Shown one piece after another: positions 1 through 4,488 of a stretch of DNA of 5,030 nucleotides (position 1 is its first letter; each line of letters begins with the position of its first letter). The translations under genes and the position numbers were made by a program. Origin of the DNA: Endobugula sp047619205 (GTDB taxonomy: Bacteria; Pseudomonadota; Gammaproteobacteria; Pseudomonadales; Cellvibrionaceae); assembly GCA_047619205.1 (NCBI GenBank), contig JBLHJR010000116.1, positions 1 through 5,030 on the forward strand. Reading direction: 5' to 3'. The notes under the pieces are model-generated. The model was not told where the DNA came from. It did not search any database and was given only the letters and a program-made list of their open reading frames with translations.

Positions 1-66
1 ATTCCAGGGCGACTGAAGGCCTAATGCGGATGCGAATAATTGCTGTTCTTGCATTTTTTTGCTCAT
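1..66 (-). CDS. ISL3-type transposase, N-terminal fragment (runs off window)
   Basis: Reading the minus strand from an ATG at 66-64 gives an open frame of 22 codons to the window edge, MSKKMQEQQL-FASALGLQSPWN. The block 'LFxxALGLxxPW' resembles the start of ISL3-family transposases, which begin with a short leader and then an (L/F)xxxLGLxxPW segment. The rest of the gene, including the zinc-binding and DDE parts, lies beyond position 1. A second ATG at 54-52 could also be the start; neither has a clear Shine-Dalgarno sequence. The call rests on a short stretch and the family is inferred from memory of that motif. The position next to a cut IS3 gene supports an insertion sequence. Confidence 0.5.
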   Translation of the reverse strand, partial: MSKKMQEQQLFASALGLQSPWN

Positions 67-80
67 AAATAATAGGGATA

Positions 81-107
81 GTAAAATGCTATTTTACACT
101 GTTACCC
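81..107 (-). repeat. Candidate terminal end of the ISL3-type element
   Basis: Read on the minus strand from 107, the sequence begins GGGTAACAGTGTAAAATAGC. Several proteobacterial ISL3-family elements begin with GGGTA, and IS3 homology on the plus strand seems to resume at about 108, so the element's tip is placed at 107. Positions 81-97 form a hairpin with arms GTAAAAT and ATTTTAC around GCT. Bases 108-115 (ACTTGAAG) would be one copy of the 8-bp target duplication expected for this family. The other end is outside the window, so this is a prediction. Confidence 0.35.
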
Positions 108-478
108 ACTTGAAGTAGCGAAGAACCGATTCACAGTTAACTATTCAAGCATTGCGTATGGCCTATGAATCACGCGGATGTCCAACAGGGGTTATGTTTC
201 ATTCTGATCAAGGATGTCACTACACGAGCTTAGCATTTAGACAACAGCTATGGGGCTATCAAATAAAGCAGAGTATGAGCCGACGAGGTAATTGTTGGGA
301 TAATGCCCCTATGGAACGATTTTTTAGAAGCTACAAAACGGAGTGGATGCCTAAAGAATGTTATGACGATTTTTTTGAAGCGCAACGAGATATTACGAAA
401 TATATTCAACATTACAATTATCATAGAGGACATAGTTACAATCAATATTTAAATCCCGCTGCGGCTGAAGCAGCATAA
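108..478 (+). pseudogene. IS3-family transposase (OrfB), 5'-truncated remnant
   Basis: This is the C-terminal half of an IS3-family DDE transposase. From TTG 152 the frame encodes 108 residues with HSDQGCHYTS, QSMSRRGNCWDNAPMERFFRS and a tail ending YNQYLNPAAAEAA. The second catalytic Asp (residue 19 from 152) and the Glu (residue 55) are separated by 35 residues, which is the classic D(35)E spacing. The first catalytic Asp and the whole DNA-binding N-terminus are missing. Family-like sequence continues upstream of 152 (RRTDSQLTIQAL, 119-151) and meets an in-frame TAG at 116-118, probably a point mutation of a Ser codon. Homology appears to stop near 108, where the ISL3-type element begins. 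The fragment cannot be active alone. Confidence 0.85.
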
Positions 479-493
479 AAGCGCCTGTCATTA

Positions 494-518
494 TGTACGA
501 AAATACTTGACCACAACA
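494..518 (+). repeat. Probable right terminal inverted repeat of the IS3-family element
   Basis: Sixteen bases after the transposase stop, the sequence runs TGTACGAAAATACTTGACCA and then CAACA, ending in CA at 518. Read inward from 518 it begins TG and contains TGGTCAAGTATTTTCG, the style of terminus seen in IS3-family elements (5'-TG...CA-3' tips). The left repeat was lost with the 5' half of the element, so neither the pairing nor the 3-4 bp target duplication can be verified here. Confidence 0.6.
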
Positions 519-576
519 AGCTAAATCATCTGCTTAAAGGAACTAGACTGCTACTGCGCATAAAAAGACACTTCTT

Positions 577-1087
577 TTATTCAAACGTTACTACCCTTAT
601 CGCTCTACCAACTAAGCCGCCTTTACACAGGCCTATTGTCGCAGCAAAAACAATACTATAAACCACCATGGTTTTTAATTCCGGCTTCATCGAAACCACA
701 ATACCGTCAACAAAATTCGACCAAAATATAACCATTAATACGGCCAGTGTTATCCACTCGCCTTTTAAATGGATCTTTGTACGACTTACTTTCTGTATTA
801 TTAATGACTCTTGCCACTTGTATCCTACCAGTAGCCCGACAACACAGAAAATGGCAAAACTGCACCATACGGCAGACTGATGAGGGATAAAAAATAAACT
901 GCGGATAGCAAGCAAGCCAAAAGCAGGCAACAGCAGGCAACAGACAGAATACCCCCTTATGAATAATACGGCTTCGTGTTTCCCTTAATCCCAGCACAAT
1001 CAACAGGACGAATAAAGGCCACACCCATATCGGCGCATTATGCATTATGCCAGAGGCAACTCTGACTAATATAGCGGATACATCCAT
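577..1087 (-). pseudogene. DUF6622-like integral membrane protein, frameshifted by a 10-bp tandem duplication
   Basis: Two overlapping frames together make one protein. The first starts at ATG 1087 (MDVSAILVRVASGIMHNAPI, WVWPLFVLLIVLGLRETRSR) and reads to LLPA. The second continues as FGLLAIRSLFFIP and runs to VGRAIRVVTFE with its stop at 577-579. They meet at 922-941, where AGCAGGCAAC occurs twice in tandem. Deleting one copy gives a continuous 166-residue protein with about five hydrophobic segments and the conserved-looking HNxPIWVWP, LLPAFGLLAIRSLF and LKGEWITLAVLMVIFWSNF blocks of this uncharacterised family. Without the repair, translation leaves the family sequence after about 50 residues and stops at 707. 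The ATG follows the upstream gene's stop by 3 bases, with AGGGG as ribosome site, so the pair is translationally coupled. No function is known. Loss of function is inferred, and reversion is possible. Confidence 0.75.
922..941. repeat. Perfect 10-bp direct tandem duplication causing a frameshift
   Basis: AGCAGGCAAC (922-931) is immediately repeated (932-941) and followed by a further AG. Ten is not a multiple of three, so the extra copy shifts the minus-strand gene by one base exactly where its family-like sequence changes frame. Confidence 0.95.
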
Positions 1088-1090
1088 AAT

Positions 1091-1738
1091 CTACCCCTGA
1101 GCTTTCTGGGGGCGTAGCTTGATATTCCAGTAAACGATATAGGGGGTAATCAGTGCGGTCGGCGCAAGCCAAAGAACATACTCAGGGTTCATCGTAAAGT
1201 TAGTCACAACAAATGCTGTAACGGTAGCAATCGTTCCGGCCAGCATCATCGTAGCGTGTAAGGCAATACGTTTCTTACCCGCAAAACTACCCGTATAAAA
1301 GCTATAACCATTACGGACGGCATTCACCATACCAACTAAGCCCAGCACTGCTAGAGTGACTCCGCTTTTATCGTCTGCCATCAATATAACCGCCCCATAC
1401 ACGACCATCAATAAGCAAATAACCGTCATAGCGACTATCGCAAACCAATCTTGCCATGCCGGTTTTCCCGTTGTATTTTTTGCATAGCGCCAGCCGGTAT
1501 AAGCAAAATAGAAGCTAAAGACCGCTATAAACAATAGGAAGGGATTGTAATGTAATAAAGCCATAGGAAATGCCGTTAAGAAAATCACTAACATTCCCCA
1601 AAAAAAGCTAGTGCCGAATCGCTTATGCCAACAGTGTGGCCAACTAAACTGTTTCACCATGCTGGCGCCCAAACCCGATACCAACGCTACTGCACCGGCA
1701 GTAATATGGATAATAAGCAATACCGTAAATACATTCAT
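1091..1738 (-). CDS. DUF2306-like seven-TM membrane protein
   Basis: The protein has 215 residues and about seven hydrophobic helices, near residues 3-24, 43-62, 66-86, 99-120, 127-144, 158-180 and 187-206. Histidines lie at the membrane boundary or in helices: H11 (IIHITAG), H38 (WHKRFG) and H161 (IALHATMM). HITAG, HKRFG and a final LWLxPTxxxTPxIVYW block resemble DUF2306-type predicted membrane proteins of unknown function. The frame is also open from ATG 1798, but ATG 1738 is preferred. The predicted promoter places transcription start near 1763, downstream of the longer start, and the extra 20 residues would be encoded inside the operator region. AAGG lies about 12 bases before ATG 1738. 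The gene heads a two-gene operon, its stop overlapping the ribosome site of the DUF6622-like gene. It is probably controlled by the divergent PadR regulator. Confidence 0.75.
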   Translation of the reverse strand: MNVFTVLLIIHITAGAVALVSGLGASMVKQFSWPHCWHKRFGTSFFWGMLVIFLTAFPMALLHYNPFLLFIAVFSFYFAYTGWRYAKNTTGKPAWQDWFAIVAMTVICLLMVVYGAVILMADDKSGVTLAVLGLVGMVNAVRNGYSFYTGSFAGKKRIALHATMMLAGTIATVTAFVVTNFTMNPEYVLWLAPTALITPYIVYWNIKLRPQKAQG

Positions 1739-1753
1739 CAGACAAGCCTTTAA

Positions 1754-1773
1754 ATATGCAATTATTTGCATAG
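1754..1773. promoter_or_regulatory. AphA-type operator box, left copy
   Basis: ATATGCA, six bases, then TGCATAG. Positions 1755-1772 form a perfect 7-4-7 palindrome (TATGCAA/TTGCATA). The sequence matches 13 of the 14 defined positions of ATATGCA-N6-TGCATAT, the box I recall for the Vibrio PadR-family regulator AphA. It overlaps the -10 and probable start site of the minus-strand operon. Confidence 0.7.
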
Positions 1774-1798
1774 TAGACTTTTTGTTCGGCATATGCAA
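1770..1798 (-). promoter_or_regulatory. Predicted sigma-70 promoter of the membrane-protein operon
   Basis: On the minus strand there is a -35 TTGCAT (1798-1793), a 17-base spacer and a -10 TACTAT (1775-1770). Transcription should begin near 1763. The -35 lies inside the right AphA-type box and the -10 overlaps the left one, so binding at either box should block polymerase. Confidence 0.6.
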
Positions 1799-1810
1799 CT
1801 ATCTGCATAC
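1791..1810. promoter_or_regulatory. AphA-type operator box, right copy
   Basis: ATATGCA, six bases (ACTATC), then TGCATAC, again 13 of 14 positions of the AphA consensus. It lies 37 bp to the right of the left copy, overlaps the minus-strand -35, and sits 19 bases before the regulator's own ATG. It probably serves autoregulation as well as control of the operon. Confidence 0.7.
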
Positions 1811-1828
1811 ACTTTAATTAGGTATAAC

Positions 1829-2374
1829 ATGTCATTAAAATACGCCATATTAAGCATGACGATTCAGAACCCCAAGTCGGGATATGACATCGCAAAAGAG
1901 TTTACCAATAGTGTTAATTTTTATTGGGAAGCGAGTCATCAGCAAATCTATAAAACACTCTCCGAGCTTGAAGGTAAACAGTGGTTACGTGTAAAAGTGA
2001 TTGAGCAGACAGGAAAACCCGATAAAAAAAATTATTCCATCACCGCTACTGGTAGAAAGGCATTGCAAGAATGGGTTGAGCAGCCAACAAAAATGCCACA
2101 ACGAAAAAACATCTTACTGATCAAACTGCTCGCCTTAGAAGAAGTAGGCGCCGCCGTTCTAATCAAACAACTCCAACAATACCAGCAGAGCACCGAACAA
2201 CAGCTCTCCGCTTATAGAGACATAGAGAACGAATATTTCCCAAACGGTATAGAGTCGACACAATCAGACTCCAGCGTCAGCAAATACTTCGCACTACGCA
2301 AAGGAATTCATTTTGCTAACGGCGAATTACTCTGGCTTAAAGAAACAGTGGCTTCGTTAGAACAACGTAAGTAA
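1829..2374 (+). CDS. PadR-family transcriptional regulator, AphA-like
   Basis: This 181-residue protein has an N-terminal winged helix-turn-helix (about 1-85) and a C-terminal helical dimerisation half (about 95-181). The start MSLKYAILSMT, then SGYDIAKEF, FYWEASHQQIYKTLSELE, GKPDKKNYSIT, TGRKALQEWVEQP, is the typical PadR/AphA layout and closely parallels Vibrio AphA. The frame is open upstream to 1766, but ATG 1829 is chosen because family homology starts there, AGG lies 6 bases before it, and the extra 21 codons would lie in the operators. The gene is transcribed divergently from the DUF2306/DUF6622-like operon. Two AphA-type boxes lie between them, so it probably represses both the operon and itself. 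The effector is unknown. The family is confident; the regulated targets are inferred from layout. Confidence 0.88.
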   Translation: MSLKYAILSMTIQNPKSGYDIAKEFTNSVNFYWEASHQQIYKTLSELEGKQWLRVKVIEQTGKPDKKNYSITATGRKALQEWVEQPTKMPQRKNILLIKLLALEEVGAAVLIKQLQQYQQSTEQQLSAYRDIENEYFPNGIESTQSDSSVSKYFALRKGIHFANGELLWLKETVASLEQRK

Positions 2375-2400
2375 CCATGTAACGGCTCTATATAGGCAGG

Positions 2401-2451
2401 TGGACAATAGTTCGTCACACACAGCCTTATTTTTGAACTATCGCTGGTCCA
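2401..2451. repeat. Inverted repeat downstream of the PadR gene
   Basis: Arms TGGAC and ATAGTTC (2401-2413) match GAACTAT and GTCCA (2435-2451), with a 21-base centre and small offsets between the two arm segments. No T-run follows, so it is not a standard intrinsic terminator. It could be a structured 3' end of the regulator mRNA or a protein site. It also begins TG and ends CA, like a tiny IS-end remnant, but nothing else supports that. Confidence 0.45.
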
Positions 2452-2460
2452 AAAGGTCTG

Positions 2461-2493
2461 TTAATGATGTGAATCATTTACTTATATTGCAGG
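2461..2493 (+). promoter_or_regulatory. YHS-gene promoter region with FNR-like dyad
   Basis: AATGAT, GTGA, ATCATT (2463-2478) is a perfect 6-4-6 dyad containing TGAT-N4-ATCA, the core of FNR/Anr-type sites. A possible -10 (TATATT, 2484-2489) follows, with a weak -35 (TTAATG, 2461-2466) 17 bases before it. AGG at 2491-2493 is the likely ribosome site for ATG 2503. The dyad lies between -35 and -10, a position that suits repression better than class II activation. The regulator identity is a guess. Confidence 0.4.
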
Positions 2494-2502
2494 TTTTTAA
2501 TT

Positions 2503-3003
2503 ATGTTTTTATCTCGAGTACATTCTTTTACTAGCAAGTCTTTTGCTCCGATAGCCGCTTTACTCTTATTATTATCTGCCACACATGTTATCGCTGCAGA
2601 AAAAATTAACACCTTAGAAAAAGCGGGCTTTTTTGGTTATGATCCTTCCGGCGTAGCCATTCGCGGAACGGATACGGTGGCGTATTTCACCCAAGGTAAA
2701 CCTGTTGCTGGGTCTGATGATTTTACCACCCAGTGGCAGAGCGCAACGTGGAAATTCGCCTCGCAAGAACACTTAGATTTATTTATCGCTACCCCCGAAA
2801 AATATGCTCCACAGTTTGGCGGCTACTGTGCGTATGGTGTATTCAAAGGACAATTAGTGAAAATCGAACCAGAAAACTGGACTATTATCGACGACAAGTT
2901 ATACCTCAACTTTAACAGCAGCATTCAACGTACATGGGAAAAAGATCCTCAGCGATATATTCAAGCAGCAAGTGATACTTTTGACGGATTACTGGCTGAA
3001 TAA
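2503..3003 (+). CDS. Exported YHS-domain protein
   Basis: This 166-residue protein has a Sec-type signal peptide: basic start, hydrophobic run of about residues 15-27, and likely cleavage after Ala31 or Ala32 (HVIAA/EK). It should therefore be periplasmic. The mature part is one YHS domain: GVAIRGTDTVAYFTQGKPV, TWKFASQEHLDLFIATPEKY, APQFGGYCAYGVFKG, WTIIDDKLYLNFN and TWEKDPQRYI. The single mature-region cysteine is Cys109 in GGYCAYG. Related proteins include versions called YHS domain (seleno)proteins; here the gene uses ordinary codons throughout. YHS domains are often linked to metal or heme binding, but no substrate can be assigned. It appears to be monocistronic; a broken membrane-protein gene lies about 200 bases downstream. 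Confidence 0.85.
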   Translation: MFLSRVHSFTSKSFAPIAALLLLLSATHVIAAEKINTLEKAGFFGYDPSGVAIRGTDTVAYFTQGKPVAGSDDFTTQWQSATWKFASQEHLDLFIATPEKYAPQFGGYCAYGVFKGQLVKIEPENWTIIDDKLYLNFNSSIQRTWEKDPQRYIQAASDTFDGLLAE

Positions 3004-3204
3004 CTGGGGGATATCACTAGGTTCATTTCATCAGCTAAAGATCGCCTCGCTCGTTTTTGACGAGCAATTCAGGGAAATTATTTTTTGTCAGCCCCTGTCA
3101 TCACACCCTTTCAAACTAAATCTATGTTTGCCTGATAAATATTTACAGTTTCTACCACCGCTATTGTTGAATAGCGGCAAAGTATCACTACCGGTTATAT
3201 TCCC
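3004..3204. other. Non-coding interval with two stem-loops
   Basis: No supported gene lies here. A hairpin GCTCGT-TTTTG-ACGAGC (3049-3065) is followed about 15 bases later by a T-rich run (3080-3086) and might weakly end YHS transcription. A second, perfect hairpin has arms CCGCTATT and AATAGCGG around GTTG (3158-3177), with no T-run on either strand. A frame open from 2972 to 3208 has no recognisable protein features. Confidence 0.5.
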
Positions 3205-3506
3205 TTGAGACAAAAACCACTCCAACTCACACAAATAAAACAGTTAAAAGCTATAGTTTTTTCCATGCTACTAATCATCACACTCACAATAGTGGCATTG
3301 TTTTACGAGCATATTTCATTAAGCTACATACAGTCTAATACAGGCAATATTAATGCCTATATAAAAGAGAATTATGTATATAGCATGCTAATTGCTATGG
3401 CTATTTATTTCCTTTGTTGCTCCTTACCTATGCCTTTTGTTAGTGTTGTCACTATAGCCATAGGTTATTTTTTGGCCTTATTGACGGGTTGCTGATCGCC
3501 TCATTT
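3205..3506 (+). pseudogene. TVP38/TMEM64-family membrane protein, truncated and frameshifted
   Basis: From TTG 3205 the frame encodes 96 residues. A basic start is followed by a membrane helix (about residues 18-38), a linker (YIQSNTGNINAYIKEN) and a second helix region (YSMLIAMAIYFLCCSLPMPF, VSVVTIAIGYFLALLTG). The spacing and the SLPxxxxxxxAxGYxxxLLxG pattern resemble the N-terminal third of TVP38/TMEM64 (DedA-like) proteins, which are normally about 200 or more residues. The frame stops at 3493-3495, but moving by one base gives LLIASF, the expected continuation, so one base was probably lost in ACGGG. Similarity then ends near 3506, just before a GGGACAGGCAC repeat. There is no good ribosome site and the start is uncertain. 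It is almost certainly non-functional. Confidence 0.6.
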
Positions 3507-3516
3507 ATGACCAACA

Positions 3517-3531
3517 GGGACAGGCACTCTT
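3517..3531 (+). repeat. GGGACAGGCACTCTT motif, left of the toxin-antitoxin module
   Basis: The motif lies just after similarity to the TVP38-like gene ends. Related copies are at 4151 and 4182. GGGACAGGCAC-type strings are frequent in gammaproteobacterial intergenic REP-like repeats, but no full REP hairpin is seen here. Confidence 0.4.
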
Positions 3532-3564
3532 AAGTCGCATTAACAGCTCAGCAATTAAATCCAC

Positions 3565-3605
3565 TTGCGTACTTAGATAAGTACAGGTACAATATTAAGT
3601 ACTTA
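3565..3605 (+). promoter_or_regulatory. yefM-yoeB promoter and autoregulatory operator
   Basis: There is a -35 TTGCGT (3565-3570), a 17-base spacer and a -10 TACAAT (3588-3593). Over it lie four GTAC cores at 3569, 3581, 3587 and 3599, spaced 12-6-12 and therefore symmetric. The first two form a perfect palindrome, GTACTTA-GA-TAAGTAC (3569-3584). The last sits in TAAGTACTTA (3596-3605). E. coli YefM binds palindromes with a TGTACA core, so these are the expected sites for conditional autorepression by YefM and YefM-YoeB. Confidence 0.7.
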
Positions 3606-3622
3606 TATAGAGGGTGACGATC

Positions 3623-3874
3623 GTGGACACATTAAGTTATTCAGCATTCCGTAATCAATTAGCGGGTGTTTTAGATAAAGTGAACAATGACCATAAGCCG
3701 GTGATGATCACACGACAAAATGGTAAGCCAGCCATTGTGATGAGCGTTGAGGATTTTCAGTCCTACGAAGAAACCGCCTACTTAATGGCGAGTCCCAGAA
3801 ATGCTGAACGTTTACATCAGGCTATTGCCGAAGTTGAGGCTGGTCAAACTGTGCAAAAGGGACTTATTGAATAG
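3623..3874 (+). CDS. yefM: YefM antitoxin (Phd/YefM family)
   Basis: This 83-residue antitoxin has the same length as E. coli YefM and aligns with it without gaps. It runs from MDTLSYSAFRNQLAGVLDKV to DHKPVMITRQNGKPAIVMS, the DNA-binding fold. EETAYLMASPRNAERL and a C-terminal tail ending GLIE then form the toxin-binding segment. GTG 3623 is chosen over GTG 3614 because GAGGG (3610-3614) lies 8 bases before it and the length then matches the family. It neutralises YoeB and, alone or with it, represses the promoter. Its stop codon overlaps the first base of the toxin start, giving tight translational coupling. Confidence 0.93.
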   Translation: MDTLSYSAFRNQLAGVLDKVNNDHKPVMITRQNGKPAIVMSVEDFQSYEETAYLMASPRNAERLHQAIAEVEAGQTVQKGLIE

Positions 3875-4128
3875 TGATCATATCGTGGGCAGAAAAAGCG
3901 TGGGAAGATTATCTGTACTGGCAACATACCGATAAGAAAACCCTAAAACGCATTAATGCGCTGATCAAAAATATAACTTGTGAACCCTTTAGTGGCTTGG
4001 GTGATCCTGAGCCACTAAAACACCATTGGTCAGGTTACTGGTCGCGTCGGATTGATCGAGAGCACCGGCTTGTTTATAAGGCCACCGACACAACAATTAT
4101 TATTGTTCAATGTAGATATCATTATTAA
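3874..4128 (+). CDS. yoeB: YoeB ribosome-dependent mRNA endoribonuclease toxin
   Basis: This 84-residue toxin of the RelE/YoeB fold aligns without gaps with E. coli YoeB. Shared blocks are SWAEKAWEDYLYWQHTDKK, PFSGLGDPEPLKH, SGYWSRRIDREHRLVY and the terminal CRYHY. The catalytic residues known from E. coli are at identical numbers: Glu46, Arg65, His83 and Tyr84. Free YoeB cuts mRNA in the ribosomal A site and stops translation; YefM binding blocks it. The start is GTG 3874, whose G is the last base of the yefM stop codon. The pair looks intact and functional. It sits between a broken gene and an IS66 element, as expected of a mobile or stabilising module. Confidence 0.95.
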   Translation: MIISWAEKAWEDYLYWQHTDKKTLKRINALIKNITCEPFSGLGDPEPLKHHWSGYWSRRIDREHRLVYKATDTTIIIVQCRYHY

Positions 4129-4488
4129 CTGCAGGGGTAGGAAGACAATCAGGACAGGTACTTTTGAAAAGGATATCTGTAAGGACAGGCATTGCAAAAA
4201 AGAATAACTGATTTTATTTTGTAACTACTCAGCGAGTTTAGAAAAAACAGGATAAAAGGCTTGACAGCTATTTAGGCATTTTTTTATTTTCCTCACGCTT
4301 GCTAACGGATAGGTATATTAACGCCTAAAACGATCATAGCGCACCGCACAGATCGATACGTTAACACTAAATGTCTGGCCAAGCCAAAAAAAAATAAATG
4401 TCTTAAAACGCAACACGGCGCGAAAAAATAGCGCTTTAAAACCAATGATAGAATAACGCTCATTGAAGAGTCTTCCGGGTTTTATTCT
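4129..4488. other. Non-coding interval: module flank plus IS66 left-end region
   Basis: No convincing gene is seen. It contains the two GGACAGG motifs, the predicted IS66 terminus at 4221, and a possible promoter with TTGACA at 4261-4266 and an AT-rich -10 (TATTTT, 4285-4290). It also has a 7-base inverted pair TTTAGGC/GCCTAAA (4271-4277 and 4323-4329) and a run of nine A (4386-4394). The short frame from ATG 4371 ends after eight codons. Confidence 0.5.
4151..4195 (+). repeat. Two further GGACAGG motif copies, right of the toxin-antitoxin module
   Basis: AGGACAGGTACTTTTGA (4151-4167) and AGGACAGGCATTGC (4182-4195) are direct-orientation relatives of the copy at 3517. The module is thus bracketed by one copy on the left and two on the right. 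Confidence 0.4.

Noticed and set aside
248..445. Open frame of 65 codons on the minus strand
   Set aside because: Antisense to the strongly conserved IS3 transposase, with no recognisable protein features.
668..880. Open frame of 70 codons on the plus strand
   Set aside because: Antisense to the DUF6622-like gene, whose family-like blocks explain this stretch.
1766..1828. N-terminal extension of the PadR regulator by 21 residues
   Set aside because: It covers the operators and promoter, and family similarity starts at the ATG at 1829.
2733..2915. Second open frame inside the YHS gene
   Set aside because: Overlaps the YHS domain in another frame; basic, low-complexity translation typical of a shadow frame.
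2972..3208. Open frame of 78 codons overlapping the end of the YHS gene
   Set aside because: No recognisable domain, no ribosome site, overlaps the YHS coding end, and includes both stem-loops.
3510..4200. Integron cassette (attC) carrying the toxin-antitoxin module
   Set aside because: No RYYYAAC/GTTRRRY pair with the usual imperfect stem is visible around yefM-yoeB.
4371..4456. A small frameshifted gene using the run of nine A before the IS66 transposase
   Set aside because: Slippage would yield only a short basic peptide with no recognised relative; it does not join the transposase frame before a stop.
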